From Yoonia sediminilitoris (GTDB lineage: Bacteria; Pseudomonadota; Alphaproteobacteria; Rhodobacterales; Rhodobacteraceae): a DNA stretch of 64,000 bases. Of this stretch, positions 48,226 through 57,256 are shown piece by piece (the first letter of the stretch is position 1; each line of letters starts with the position of its first letter). Location of the stretch: NCBI RefSeq assembly GCF_003058085.1, contig NZ_QBUD01000001.1:965559-1029558 (forward strand), read 5' to 3'. Under the pieces are notes generated by a model, which had not been told where the DNA came from, made no database searches, and saw only the letters and a list, made by a program, of their open reading frames with translations. The position numbers and the translations under genes are program-made.

Positions 48226-49179
48226 ATGATGCAACCGTTCAAACGGTTTCTTGGACCTTGGCTATGCGCGTTTTGCCTTCTTATGCCGGGTTTGGGCAAC
48301 ACCCAGAACAGCGGGCCGACTCGCGCTGATTATCTGACGCTGGCGCGTAGCGGATGGGTCTTTGATCTGCATTCAGCGCGGAGCCGGCGCGACGTTGATC
48401 TGCCGCCAGTCCGGTTTGACAGCCTTGAAGTCGCAAAAGGCGAGATTTGCTTGTTCGGCGATCCGCCGCATGCGCTGGCCCGACAGGTCGTTGTTCGCTT
48501 TACCACCTTGCTACGCGAGGTGTTCGACAGGCGTATCGCTGTGACATTTGCAGGGCGCGAAATAGCCAACTGTCCCGAACAACAGAGGGTCTATATCCGG
48601 CTTTATTCCGGCAGACCGCCATCATCCTTGTTCAACGCCGATATTCGGAAGCTGAACCAGACGTATGACATCCGGCTGCCCAATGGCTGGCGGGAACCGA
48701 TCAGATCGCCCGCGCAGACGGTTGGCTATTTTGGGCGCAACGGGGCGGTGGCCCATTTGCTGATCAACCAGCCCCCCCTGCGCGACCTGACACCGCTTGA
48801 ACAGGACTATTACAAATCCATCCTTGTCGAAGAAATGTTTCAAGCCGTCAGTTTCGGGGCTGATATCCTCAAATTCGATCGCCAGACCCCGTTTTACTCC
48901 AAGCTGCAAGAGGTGCCTGTCAATCTGCGCTATGTGCCGTGGCAATCGGAACAATTCATGAGCGGACTTCTGGGCAGCAATCCCAGCGGGCTGTGCGGTT
49001 TTGACATTTTCATGCTGCACGCACTGGCGGCCGCACATCTTGAAACGGTGAATTCCATCGCCTTGCTGGAATACATTGACCAGAATTTTGATGATTTGCG
49101 TGACTTGTCGCGTCAGACGATGACACGGCCAGATCTCCATATGCTGTTCGACGACACTTGCGAAGCGATCCCTGGCTGA
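48226..49179 (+). CDS. Secreted hypothetical protein
   Basis: 317 residues with a signal peptide (hydrophobic residues 9-20, cleavage near 25). The central part SILVEEMFQAVSFGADI, followed by QEVPVNLRYVPWQSEQFMSGLL, weakly recalls DUF2927-type secreted proteins (EE-x2-Q motif), but I am not sure. Cysteines occur at several points in the mature protein. The ATG at 48226 has AAGGA upstream; ATG 48229 is equally possible. Function unknown; it sits between the ABC importer and the MoxR gene. Confidence 0.65.
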   Translation: MMQPFKRFLGPWLCAFCLLMPGLGNTQNSGPTRADYLTLARSGWVFDLHSARSRRDVDLPPVRFDSLEVAKGEICLFGDPPHALARQVVVRFTTLLREVFDRRIAVTFAGREIANCPEQQRVYIRLYSGRPPSSLFNADIRKLNQTYDIRLPNGWREPIRSPAQTVGYFGRNGAVAHLLINQPPLRDLTPLEQDYYKSILVEEMFQAVSFGADILKFDRQTPFYSKLQEVPVNLRYVPWQSEQFMSGLLGSNPSGLCGFDIFMLHALAAAHLETVNSIALLEYIDQNFDDLRDLSRQTMTRPDLHMLFDDTCEAIPG

Positions 49180-49250
49180 CCCTAGACCTTTGGCGATGTG
49201 GCTTTGTTGGCTGTTTCGGGCAAAATCGATGCAAATGCAGGGGACCACCA

Positions 49251-50210
49251 GTGTTACAAGAAAAGTCGCAACAGAGTTTTGACCAGATATCAGAGCTCCG
49301 GACGTGGTTGCAGGCGGGGCTGATAGGCAGTGATACGCTGATACAGAGGCTCTTGATCGGAGTGTTGACCGGGGGGCATGTCTTGATTGAAGGCGCGCCC
49401 GGTCTGGCCAAGACACGCGCAGTCAAACTGCTGGCCCAAGCGTTGCATGGCACTTTTGCGCGTGTGCAATGTACGCCTGACCTGTTACCTGCCGATCTGA
49501 CGGGCACAGACGTGTTCAACCCCGAAACCGGACGTTTTGCCTTTGCGCCCGGTCCGGTCTTTCACAATCTGGTTCTGGTGGACGAAATCAACCGCGCCCC
49601 GCCAAAAGTGCAATCAGCCCTGTTGGAGGCGATGGCCGAAACCCAAGTCACAAGCGGTGGCAAGACCCATCCGCTGCCCACGCCCTTCTTTGTTGTGGCG
49701 ACCCAAAACTCGATCGAGCATGAAGGCACCTTTCCCTTGCCAGAGGCGCAGTTGGACCGGTTCCTGCTGCATGTGATGCTTGAGCAGCCGGACCTCGCGA
49801 CCGAGCGCCGGATTCTGGACTTGGTGGAGAGCGAAAGCAGCGGCGGCAGTACAAGGGCGCCGCAGCTTGATCCGGCCGCTGTGCAACAGGCACGCGATGA
49901 TGTGGCGCGCGTGCATCTCTCGCCGGCCTTGCGTGACTATATCGTGCGATTGGTGGTCGCCACACGCACCGCCCCCTTTGATGCAGAGGTTGAACATGCG
50001 GTCTCTCCGCGGGGGTCGCTGGCGCTGGCCGCCTCTGCGCGCGCGCGGGCCTATCTTGCGGGGCGCGATCATGCGTTGCCCGAAGATGTTGATGCGCTCG
50101 CGCAGGACGCTTTGGCCCACCGGATGGCGCTGAACTGGGCGGCCTCCGCCAAGGGGCGGACGGTCAGGGCCGTTATCACCGACATCCAAACCCAGACCGA
50201 GGCTTTATGA
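49251..50210 (+). CDS. MoxR-family AAA+ ATPase (MxaR-like)
   Basis: 319 residues: Walker A GAPGLAKT near residue 46, Walker B LVLVDEINRAPPKVQSALLEAM and sensor region VATQNSIEHEGTFPLPEAQLDRFLL. MoxR ATPases act as chaperones for metal or cofactor loading; in methylotrophs the homologue mxaR is required for active methanol dehydrogenase. The GTG at 49251 with AGGGG 8 bases upstream is chosen over a longer in-frame start inside the previous gene. It overlaps the DUF58 gene by 4 bases. Confidence 0.9.
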   Translation: MLQEKSQQSFDQISELRTWLQAGLIGSDTLIQRLLIGVLTGGHVLIEGAPGLAKTRAVKLLAQALHGTFARVQCTPDLLPADLTGTDVFNPETGRFAFAPGPVFHNLVLVDEINRAPPKVQSALLEAMAETQVTSGGKTHPLPTPFFVVATQNSIEHEGTFPLPEAQLDRFLLHVMLEQPDLATERRILDLVESESSGGSTRAPQLDPAAVQQARDDVARVHLSPALRDYIVRLVVATRTAPFDAEVEHAVSPRGSLALAASARARAYLAGRDHALPEDVDALAQDALAHRMALNWAASAKGRTVRAVITDIQTQTEAL

Positions 50211-51094
50211 TTGCAGCAGATGGCACCCGGGTCACGGCAAGTGGGTTGATTGCGACCCGCGATGCCGTCAGCCAGCATGCCGGTCAGATTCCACCGACCA
50301 GTGCCTTGCCCGGTGGTTATGCGATCAGAAAGCGTGGGCAGGGGACGGTCATCGCCGACAGCCGGATCTACATGCATGGGGACGACATGCGTTATGTGGA
50401 TCGCGGGGCAACGGCACGCACGGGTCATTTGCATGTGCGGACTTTCCACGAAGAGCGCGATCAGGTCAGCTTTCTGGTTGCTGATTTCCGGCCTGCGATG
50501 TTGTGGGGGATGCGGCGCGCGTTTCGGTCAGTCGCAGCTGCAGAAGCTTTGTCATGGCTGGGCTGGCAGGCCGTTGCGCGTGGCGGGCGTGTTGGGCTGA
50601 TGGCAATAACAAGCAGTGAGCCTGTGATCGTGCGCACCCGTGGCGGCACCCGCGGGATGCTGGCCGTCATCGGCGGGCTTGTACGCGCCCATGACGCGGC
50701 AATGGACAGCGCGCAGGCGCGTGCCGCGGACCACAGTTTTGCCGCTGACCCGCCGCTGGATCAGGCCCTTGCCGGATTGCAGCGGATCGTGCCGCGTGGT
50801 GCGTCGGTCATTATAGCCTCGGCGCTTGATAGTGTCGGGACCGATTTTGACAGCGTGATAGGGCAGTTGTCGCAGCATCGTGCCCCGCGCTTCCTGTTGA
50901 TCGAAGATCAGGCCCTGCACAACTTGCCCGCCGGACATTATCCGCTGCATGGCCCCGACGGAAACCGGCGCGCGGCAAGGTTCCGCAAGTCAGGTACGGC
51001 GCGTGGTTTACCTGAAAGCCTTGCCAACCACGATGTTGCGCGGATTGATGCTGGAATGCCGCCGCGCGACGCAATGGCTGGCGTTACAATCTGA
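50207..51094 (+). CDS. DUF58 protein (MxaS-like)
   Basis: 295 residues. The DUF58 signature is seen as DSRIYMHGDDMRYVDRGATARTGHLHVRTFHEERD, followed by a VWA-like fold (VSFLVADFRPAMLWG; SVIIASALDSVG). DUF58 proteins partner with MoxR ATPases; mxaS holds this place in methanol dehydrogenase clusters. No membrane segment is apparent. It overlaps the MoxR gene by 4 bases and shares 1 base with the next gene. Confidence 0.85.
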   Translation: MIAADGTRVTASGLIATRDAVSQHAGQIPPTSALPGGYAIRKRGQGTVIADSRIYMHGDDMRYVDRGATARTGHLHVRTFHEERDQVSFLVADFRPAMLWGMRRAFRSVAAAEALSWLGWQAVARGGRVGLMAITSSEPVIVRTRGGTRGMLAVIGGLVRAHDAAMDSAQARAADHSFAADPPLDQALAGLQRIVPRGASVIIASALDSVGTDFDSVIGQLSQHRAPRFLLIEDQALHNLPAGHYPLHGPDGNRRAARFRKSGTARGLPESLANHDVARIDAGMPPRDAMAGVTI

Positions 51095-51480
51095 TGGCCG
51101 ATCACAGCATCACCCGTGACACGATGCTGCAAAGCCTGCATGACATCCGCCTGCCTGCCGATGCACCCGGCGGGCTTTGGGCGGAATTGGCGGCTGCGGC
51201 GGGGCTGGGGCTTGCGCTTGCGCTGGTCTTCAGTTTTCTGATCCCGCTCTTCACCCGGCCGCGCGCGCAATCTGACGCGGCCCCTGATCTTGCCGCAGAT
51301 ATTGCCGCGCTTCACGCTTTGCCGCAGGATGCATATCAGCTGGAGCTGTTGCGGTTGGTGCGGGCGCATGCGCCAGCCTTGCTAGGCCCGGACCCCCAGA
51401 AAATCTATGCGCCTGAGGGTTTTCCCGATGCGCGGGCACTTGAAAAAAAGCTTCTTGAAACGGTGCAGGCCGATGCTTGA
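51094..51480 (+). CDS. DUF4381-like single-pass membrane protein
   Basis: 128 residues with one transmembrane helix (about 30-52) and a cytoplasmic helical tail. The opening LQSLHDIRLPADAPG (xDIxxP) is typical of DUF4381 proteins that sit between DUF58 and VWA genes in Bat-type clusters. The exact role is unknown. It overlaps the next gene by 8 bases. Confidence 0.75.
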   Translation: MADHSITRDTMLQSLHDIRLPADAPGGLWAELAAAAGLGLALALVFSFLIPLFTRPRAQSDAAPDLAADIAALHALPQDAYQLELLRLVRAHAPALLGPDPQKIYAPEGFPDARALEKKLLETVQADA

Positions 51481-52429
51481 ATTTGCAGACCCCCGCGCGT
51501 TTTTTCTGCTGCCGCTACCGGTGCTTTCCTATTTCCTTTTGCCACGACAAATGTCTGCGGGGACTGCGTTGGTCGTACCCGAAGGGGTGGGGCGGCATAT
51601 CATGGCGGGGGCAGCCACGGGCGCGCGCGGACTTGCCGGGGTGCGACTGCTGGCACCTTTCGCCGTCTGGGTCTTGCTGGTGACAGCGCTGGCAGGGCCG
51701 CGCGCACTGGCCCCGCAGCAGGCACTGCCGATGTCAGGGCGCGACCTGATGATTGCGCTGGATCTGTCCGGCTCGATGGTGCGGGATGATTTCACGCTGG
51801 ATGGTGCCAAGGCCACCCGGCTTGATGCGGTCAAGCATGTGGGCGCGGCCTTTGCCCGCGCGCGCGCAGGCGACCGGGTGGGGCTGGTCGTCTTTGGGTC
51901 AGAGGCTTACGTCGCCGCAGCGCCAACGTTTGATACGGATGCGATAGCCCGCACGATCACAGAACTGGTTATCGGTATATCTGGCAGGGCAACCAATATC
52001 AGCGACGGTTTGGGGCTTTCGTTGAAGCGTCTGGAAAGCTCTGACGCCGACACCAAGGTGGTCATTCTGCTGTCGGACGGGGCCAATAACGCCGGGGCAG
52101 CAACCCCGCGCGATGTGGCCGCACTTGCTGGCAAGATGGGTGTCAGGGTGCATACAATCGCCTTGGGGCCCATCGCGCTGGCCGAGGCACCCGATCAGCG
52201 CGGTGTCGTCGATGTGGATACGCTGCGCGCCATGTCGGACCTGAGTGGCGGCCAGATGTTTCGGGTGCGCACGACGGATGATTTGCGTGGCGTTGCACAG
52301 GCGCTGGATGCGCTGGAACCAACAGCAAGGGCAGGGCTGTCGGCGCAAACCTATCGGGAATACTGGATCTGGCCCGCTTTACTTGCTGGTGCGCTCAGTC
52401 TTTGGTTCGGGCTGTGGATACGCAGATGA
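51473..52429 (+). CDS. VWA-domain membrane protein (BatA/MxaC-like)
   Basis: 318 residues. N-terminal hydrophobic segments (about 8-22 and 55-75), a von Willebrand factor A domain with an intact MIDAS motif DLSGS followed by a downstream TNISDGL threonine, and a C-terminal membrane helix (about 296-315). MxaC of methylotrophs has the same layout and is needed for calcium insertion into methanol dehydrogenase. The ATG at 51473 is used; an upstream frame lies inside the previous gene. Confidence 0.85.
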   Translation: MLEFADPRAFFLLPLPVLSYFLLPRQMSAGTALVVPEGVGRHIMAGAATGARGLAGVRLLAPFAVWVLLVTALAGPRALAPQQALPMSGRDLMIALDLSGSMVRDDFTLDGAKATRLDAVKHVGAAFARARAGDRVGLVVFGSEAYVAAAPTFDTDAIARTITELVIGISGRATNISDGLGLSLKRLESSDADTKVVILLSDGANNAGAATPRDVAALAGKMGVRVHTIALGPIALAEAPDQRGVVDVDTLRAMSDLSGGQMFRVRTTDDLRGVAQALDALEPTARAGLSAQTYREYWIWPALLAGALSLWFGLWIRR

Positions 52430-53352
52430 GCGGTTTAACAGACATCACTTTCCTACGCCCCCTTTGGGGACTGGCCGTCCCCGTTGTGCTGGCCCTGATG
52501 GTCTGGCGCTTGCGCAGGGGCGGCCAACCCGGCGATTGGCAGACCCATATCCAGCCGCATTTGCTGGCAGCGATGGCCGCTCTTGGCAAGGTATCAACAG
52601 CACAAAGCCGGGTCGCCACGACGCTGCCCTTTGTCGTGGCAGGCATTGTCGCGGTGGCGCTTTGCGGTCCTGCCGTCGAACGCAAAGGGGCGCAGACGTT
52701 CCGCAACCTTGATGGGGTTGTCTTTGTGATGGATGTTTCGGGGTCAATGACCCGCGATCCGATCTGGCCCAAGATCGTGACGATGGCCCGTGGCGGGTTG
52801 AGCGTGCTGGGCAGCAAACCTGCCGCACTTATTGTCTATGCCGGTGACAGCTATCTTGCATCGCCCTTAACCATTGATCATGCGCAGTTGGGCCAGTCCG
52901 TGTCGCTGCTGGATGCCAAGACCGTGCCTGACAAGGGCAACCGGCCCGCGCTGGCACTTGATCGTGCGGCTGGGCTGTTGGAAGAGGCGCAGGTGCTCGC
53001 GGGCGAGGTGATCTTGCTCACCGATGGAGAAGGGCTGGAACCGCCGGCGATCCGGGCGGCGGAGCGGATTACGCAGACAGGCGCGCAACTGTCCGTTGTG
53101 GTGGCCGACACGACCGTGTCCGGTACGCGCCCCGCAGGCCGGGACATGGTTGATACGCTTGTCAGCATAGGCGGTGGCAGGCTTTATCAACCCGACAATC
53201 TGACCGGTTTCATGGCTGATCTGTCAGTCCAAGTTCCTGCGAGGGTCGCGCGCCAGGACCTGCAGTTGCTGTTGCTGACAGATTTTGGGCGTTATCTGCT
53301 GGTTCTGGCGATGGTCCCGGCGCTGATGCTTTTTCGACGGGACCGGACCTGA
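52426..53352 (+). CDS. VWA-domain membrane protein (BatB/MxaL-like)
   Basis: 308 residues with an N-terminal membrane region (about 15-30, 60-80), a VWA domain with the MIDAS DVSGS and a downstream loop (LLTDGEGLEPP), and a C-terminal membrane helix. It is the second VWA protein of the module, matching MxaL in methylotrophs. The start overlaps the upstream stop (ATGA), and its stop overlaps the TPR gene by one base. Confidence 0.85.
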   Translation: MSGLTDITFLRPLWGLAVPVVLALMVWRLRRGGQPGDWQTHIQPHLLAAMAALGKVSTAQSRVATTLPFVVAGIVAVALCGPAVERKGAQTFRNLDGVVFVMDVSGSMTRDPIWPKIVTMARGGLSVLGSKPAALIVYAGDSYLASPLTIDHAQLGQSVSLLDAKTVPDKGNRPALALDRAAGLLEEAQVLAGEVILLTDGEGLEPPAIRAAERITQTGAQLSVVVADTTVSGTRPAGRDMVDTLVSIGGGRLYQPDNLTGFMADLSVQVPARVARQDLQLLLLTDFGRYLLVLAMVPALMLFRRDRT

Positions 53353-54035
53353 TGCGCAAGATTATTGCCATATCCGCCGTAGTGCTGCTTGGCCTAGCCA
53401 TGGCTCTTGGAGGGACAGCGCCTTTTGGCCGGTTGGCCTTGGCGCTGGGTATGCCGCGATTGGCGGCACATATCTTTACGGATGCGCAATGGCGCGGTGT
53501 CGCATATTATCGGGCGGGTCAGTTTGAGGATGCAACAGCAATACTGACAGCGGCAGGTCCGCAGGGACTTTACAATCTGGGCAATACCTTTGTGCAGCAG
53601 GGCAACTACGCCGCAGCACTTGAGGCTTATGATCTGGCGTTGGCCGGGCAAGAGGACAGCAAGGCACGCGCGAATTTCGATCTGGTCCGGGCATTTTATG
53701 CAGGCACTGCCATTGATGCGGGGTCGGTATTCGCATTTGGCGACAAGGAAGGGCCCACAGCCGCCGCACCGATTGCACGCGGCGATGCGCGCGGCGCGGG
53801 GTCAGGCGACAGTGTCACCAACAGCGGTGGCGCGCTCGCTTTGGCAGAGCTGGAAACATCAGGCGGCGCCCATGTCCGTCGCGTCTTTGACGACACGTTT
53901 ATCGCGGCCAACGCACGGTGGCTGGCCACGCTTGAGGATGTACCGGGGGCGTTCCTTTCCGCGCGTATCAGCCATGAACATAAACGCCGGCGCAAGGATG
54001 GCACCGGCCAAGAACCACAGGAGACGGAATGGTAA
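53352..54035 (+). CDS. TPR-like protein (BatC/MxaK-like)
   Basis: 227 residues. An N-terminal membrane helix (about 5-22) and one or two TPR-like helical hairpins (AAHIFTDAQWRGVAYYRAGQFEDATAIL, LYNLGNTFVQQGNYAAALEAYDLAL), then a disordered Gly/Ala-rich segment. It occupies the MxaK/BatC position between the VWA genes and the BatD-like gene. It probably scaffolds the VWA proteins. Confidence 0.8.
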   Translation: MRKIIAISAVVLLGLAMALGGTAPFGRLALALGMPRLAAHIFTDAQWRGVAYYRAGQFEDATAILTAAGPQGLYNLGNTFVQQGNYAAALEAYDLALAGQEDSKARANFDLVRAFYAGTAIDAGSVFAFGDKEGPTAAAPIARGDARGAGSGDSVTNSGGALALAELETSGGAHVRRVFDDTFIAANARWLATLEDVPGAFLSARISHEHKRRRKDGTGQEPQETEW

Positions 54036-55261
54036 TGCGCTTTGTCATCCTGATGCTGTGGGTCTGGTTACCCATGCAGTCCGCCGCACAGAGCCTGACG
54101 GTCGACCCCGATGATTTGTCTCTGACAGTCACACTTGAAGAACTACCCGCAACGCCGATGCGGCAGGAAATGGTGCTGTTGACGATCCATGGGATCTACA
54201 AGCGGCATATTACGCTTGAAAAGCTGGAGCAGCCGGATTTGGAGGGGTTCAACTGGATGCAGTTGGGGCAGGATCACTGGTTTGAAAGCATGATGGACGG
54301 GCGACCCGTCAAGAACATGCGCCGGCGCATGGCGCTTTTCCCTGACAAGACGGGCAAGCTGACAATCGGTGCATTCAGGCACAATCTGACCTTGCTGGAT
54401 GAAGACAACAAATGGTTTGAACATACCGTTCAGTCCGAACCTGTCACGCTTGAGGTCGCCCCCGCGCAGGCAGGGACTGACTGGTGGTTTCCCGTGCGCA
54501 GATTGCAGGTGGCCGACAATTGGTCAAATCCGCCCGATCAACTGACCGAAGGGGCAGGGGTGCTGCGGATCATCCGCGTATCGGCACTGGGGGCCAGCCC
54601 GGACATGATCCCGCCGATGCCGACACTGACATCGCCCTCGGCGCTGATCTTTGCGCACCCCGAAAAGCGACTGGTCGATCTGACACCCTACGGCCCCGAG
54701 GCGGTTGCCTATTGGCGCTGGACAATCACGCCGACCAACGGACATTCCGCCATTCTGGAGCCGATTTCCTTCACATATTTCGATACGGTTGAACGGCAGA
54801 TGCGGTCGGTCGAAATCTCGGCGCAGCGCGTGGCGTTTGGCGATGTGACAGGCGGGCTACCACAGGCACCCGCCGCGCCCGATCCTGAAGTCAGGATGCA
54901 TCCAATGCTGTTGTTCGCTGTAGCGGCTCTGGCTTTCACTGTGACGATGGCTTTGCTGTTGCGGCGGCAGGATATCTCTGTCGCGCCATTGCAAGGCTGG
55001 CTTTATCGCAAGCGGCTGTTGTGGCAATTTAATCGGGCCGTCGCGCGCAAAGATGCATCCGCGCTTAGGCGGGCGGCCCATGCGTTGAACGCCGAACATC
55101 CACCCGACCCCATGCGCACAGCCCTGTTATCACGGCTTGATTCACAGCTGTTCGGGCCTGCTGCCGACATGTGGGACCCGAGAGAGTTCAGCCGCGATTT
55201 TCGGCGCAGCTTGCGCGATTTGCCGCTACCAACATCCCCAACCAAAGCGACGTCTGGCTGA
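54029..55261 (+). CDS. BatD-like membrane protein
   Basis: 410 residues: a signal peptide (ending near SAA-QSL), a large periplasmic beta-domain region (about 25-285), a membrane helix (about 290-310) and a cytoplasmic tail. This layout matches BatD (oxygen tolerance) proteins that close MoxR-VWA modules. It overlaps the TPR gene by 7 bases. Together the seven genes from MoxR onward are translationally coupled or nearly so. Confidence 0.8.
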   Translation: MVMRFVILMLWVWLPMQSAAQSLTVDPDDLSLTVTLEELPATPMRQEMVLLTIHGIYKRHITLEKLEQPDLEGFNWMQLGQDHWFESMMDGRPVKNMRRRMALFPDKTGKLTIGAFRHNLTLLDEDNKWFEHTVQSEPVTLEVAPAQAGTDWWFPVRRLQVADNWSNPPDQLTEGAGVLRIIRVSALGASPDMIPPMPTLTSPSALIFAHPEKRLVDLTPYGPEAVAYWRWTITPTNGHSAILEPISFTYFDTVERQMRSVEISAQRVAFGDVTGGLPQAPAAPDPEVRMHPMLLFAVAALAFTVTMALLLRRQDISVAPLQGWLYRKRLLWQFNRAVARKDASALRRAAHALNAEHPPDPMRTALLSRLDSQLFGPAADMWDPREFSRDFRRSLRDLPLPTSPTKATSG

Positions 55262-55353
55262 AAGTGCACCACAGGCCATTCGCGACAAAACCGCCAACAT
55301 GACTTGTTTCGCGCGCGCATTCGGGTAACTTTCCGTTCGGGGAGGGAATTAAC

Positions 55354-56082
55354 ATGTATGATGGCAAAGCCAATCCAAAAGAGAAAACGGTCAAGATGAC
55401 GCTTATCGTCGATGACCATCCTTTATATTGTGACGCGATGTGCAGCTCACTTCTGACCGCATTCAAGGTGCAACAGGTCAAAGCCGCCAATTCGTTGACA
55501 GAGGCGACCCGCCTTTTGTCGGGGGGGCTGGTGCCTGATCTGGTTCTGCTGGATATTGGGCTGCCTGACACCACAGGGCTCAGCGGATTTTTGAAGCTCA
55601 AGGAGTTGCTGCCGGATGTGCCGATTTTGGTGATCTCGGCCGATTCCAGTGATGAGACGATTCAGGCGTCGATGGACGCAGGCGCCGCCGGATTTATTCC
55701 CAAGGATGCCCCCCGGCACGTGATTGCAGACGCGCTGGCGGAAGTGCAGGATGGTGAAAAATTCCTACCGCCCGGTTTTTGGCCGCAACCACGCGCGCGC
55801 GCGCAGGATGCGGCCAGCCCAGAGGATATTTCGCAGCGACTGGCCGCGCTGACCCCGCAGCAAAGCCGGATCATCAATCTGATTTGTGCAGGCAAACCCA
55901 ATAAGGTGATCGCCTATGAACTGTCTGTCACAGAGGGCACCGTCAAAGCGCATATCACAGCGCTATTGCGCCGCCTTGGGGTCAGCAACCGCACGCAGGC
56001 CGCGATCCTTGCCAACAGCGCTAACCTTGACCGTGGCCGTACAGAGTTTTCGGACATGGACGCCCGGGCCTTGTTGAACTGA
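55354..56082 (+). CDS. LuxR-type response regulator (FlhR/ErbR-like)
   Basis: 242 residues: a receiver domain (IVDDHPLYCDAM start, phospho-acceptor aspartate in LVLLDIGLPD, lysine in GFIPKDAP) and a C-terminal LuxR/NarL HTH (LTPQQSRIINLICAGKPNKVIAYELSVTEGTVKAHI). FlhR of Paracoccus, RfdR of Rhodobacter sphaeroides and ErbR of Pseudomonas regulate methanol/formaldehyde or ethanol oxidation genes with cognate kinases. A GGGAGGGA ribosome-binding site precedes the ATG. It is followed 7 bases later by the FIST gene. Confidence 0.85.
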   Translation: MYDGKANPKEKTVKMTLIVDDHPLYCDAMCSSLLTAFKVQQVKAANSLTEATRLLSGGLVPDLVLLDIGLPDTTGLSGFLKLKELLPDVPILVISADSSDETIQASMDAGAAGFIPKDAPRHVIADALAEVQDGEKFLPPGFWPQPRARAQDAASPEDISQRLAALTPQQSRIINLICAGKPNKVIAYELSVTEGTVKAHITALLRRLGVSNRTQAAILANSANLDRGRTEFSDMDARALLN

Positions 56083-56089
56083 ACGCCTG

Positions 56090-57256
56090 ATGAACCGCTT
56101 TGTTGAAAGTTTTGCGCCGGCGCGGATCGTTTCGGTCGGCGTTTCGGTCGAAGAGGACGCCAAAAGCGCCGTCGCAGATGCGGTGGCGCAACTTGATGAC
56201 ATTGCAATCTGCTTTGTGCTTGTGTTCGTGCCCGAACATCTGGATCACAGCATCGTCGCCGAGGCCTTGCGGCATGATTTGCCGCGTACGCCGGTGTTCG
56301 GCTGCACCAGCGGCGGGCAGATTACGCCGGAGGGCTATGCTGACCGATCGCTGCTGTTGGTCGCTTTCCCGCGCGAACATTTCCGCTGTTCTTCTACGCT
56401 TTTTCATCCGCTCAAGCCCGTGTCAGTTGCCGAGACAGCACAAGAGGCCCAGACACTCGCCCAGCGGTTTCGGACTACGGCGAACTGGAACCGGTTTGCA
56501 CTGACCTTTGCGGATGGATTGGCCAAGCAGGAAGATACTTTTGTCGCGGCGCTTGATGCAGGGCTGGGCGACATTCCGGTCTTTGGTGGATCAGCCGGGC
56601 ACGGGTTGGCCTATGACGTCACGTTCGTGCTCCATGGCGGCGAATTTCATACCGACGCGGCGGTCTTGCTGATTGTCGAAACAGACCTGCAGTTTGAAAG
56701 TGTGGTGTTTGACCATTTCAGGCCAACCAATCGTCAACTTGTCGTGACCGAGGCGAACCCCGAGGACAGGGTTGTGCATGAAATCAACGGAACGCCTGCC
56801 GCAGAAGAATATGCGCGCATGATCGACTGCCCGCTGTCAGACCTGTCACCACAGGTCTTTGCGGAAAATCCGGTGCTGGTGCGCAATTTGAACAACTGGC
56901 ATGTGCGCGCCATTCAGGGCGTGCTCGAAGATGGGTCGCTGATGTTTCTGTCGGCGATTGAAAACGGTCTGGTGCTGACGCTGGGACGGGGTAAGGAAGT
57001 CATTGAAACCATGTCCAGCGAACTCGCTGTACGCAGCGCCAAAGGCGAAGCGCCACATTTCATTCTGGGCTTTGACTGTGTTTTGCGCAGGTTGGAGATT
57101 GCGCAAAAGCAGCTTGATACCGATGCGTCAGAAGTCCTGCGCAGTCACCGGGTTCTGGGGTTCAACACATATGGCGAACAGCATGGCGGGATTCACATGA
57201 ACCAGACTTTTGTCGGCATCGCCTTCTTTTCCGCCGATCAAGAGTTTGTCCTTTGA
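56090..57256 (+). CDS. FIST-domain sensory protein
   Basis: 388 residues: FIST N domain (about 25-225; FGCTSGGQITPEGY) and FIST C domain (about 230-370; EINGTPAAEEYARM, LGFDCVLRRLEI). FIST proteins are proposed to bind small ligands and feed signals to histidine kinases. It sits between the response regulator and the kinase and overlaps the kinase start by 4 bases, which suggests a sensing subunit of that pathway. The ligand is unknown; formaldehyde- or metal-linked cues would fit the context but are inference. Confidence 0.85.
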   Translation: MNRFVESFAPARIVSVGVSVEEDAKSAVADAVAQLDDIAICFVLVFVPEHLDHSIVAEALRHDLPRTPVFGCTSGGQITPEGYADRSLLLVAFPREHFRCSSTLFHPLKPVSVAETAQEAQTLAQRFRTTANWNRFALTFADGLAKQEDTFVAALDAGLGDIPVFGGSAGHGLAYDVTFVLHGGEFHTDAAVLLIVETDLQFESVVFDHFRPTNRQLVVTEANPEDRVVHEINGTPAAEEYARMIDCPLSDLSPQVFAENPVLVRNLNNWHVRAIQGVLEDGSLMFLSAIENGLVLTLGRGKEVIETMSSELAVRSAKGEAPHFILGFDCVLRRLEIAQKQLDTDASEVLRSHRVLGFNTYGEQHGGIHMNQTFVGIAFFSADQEFVL

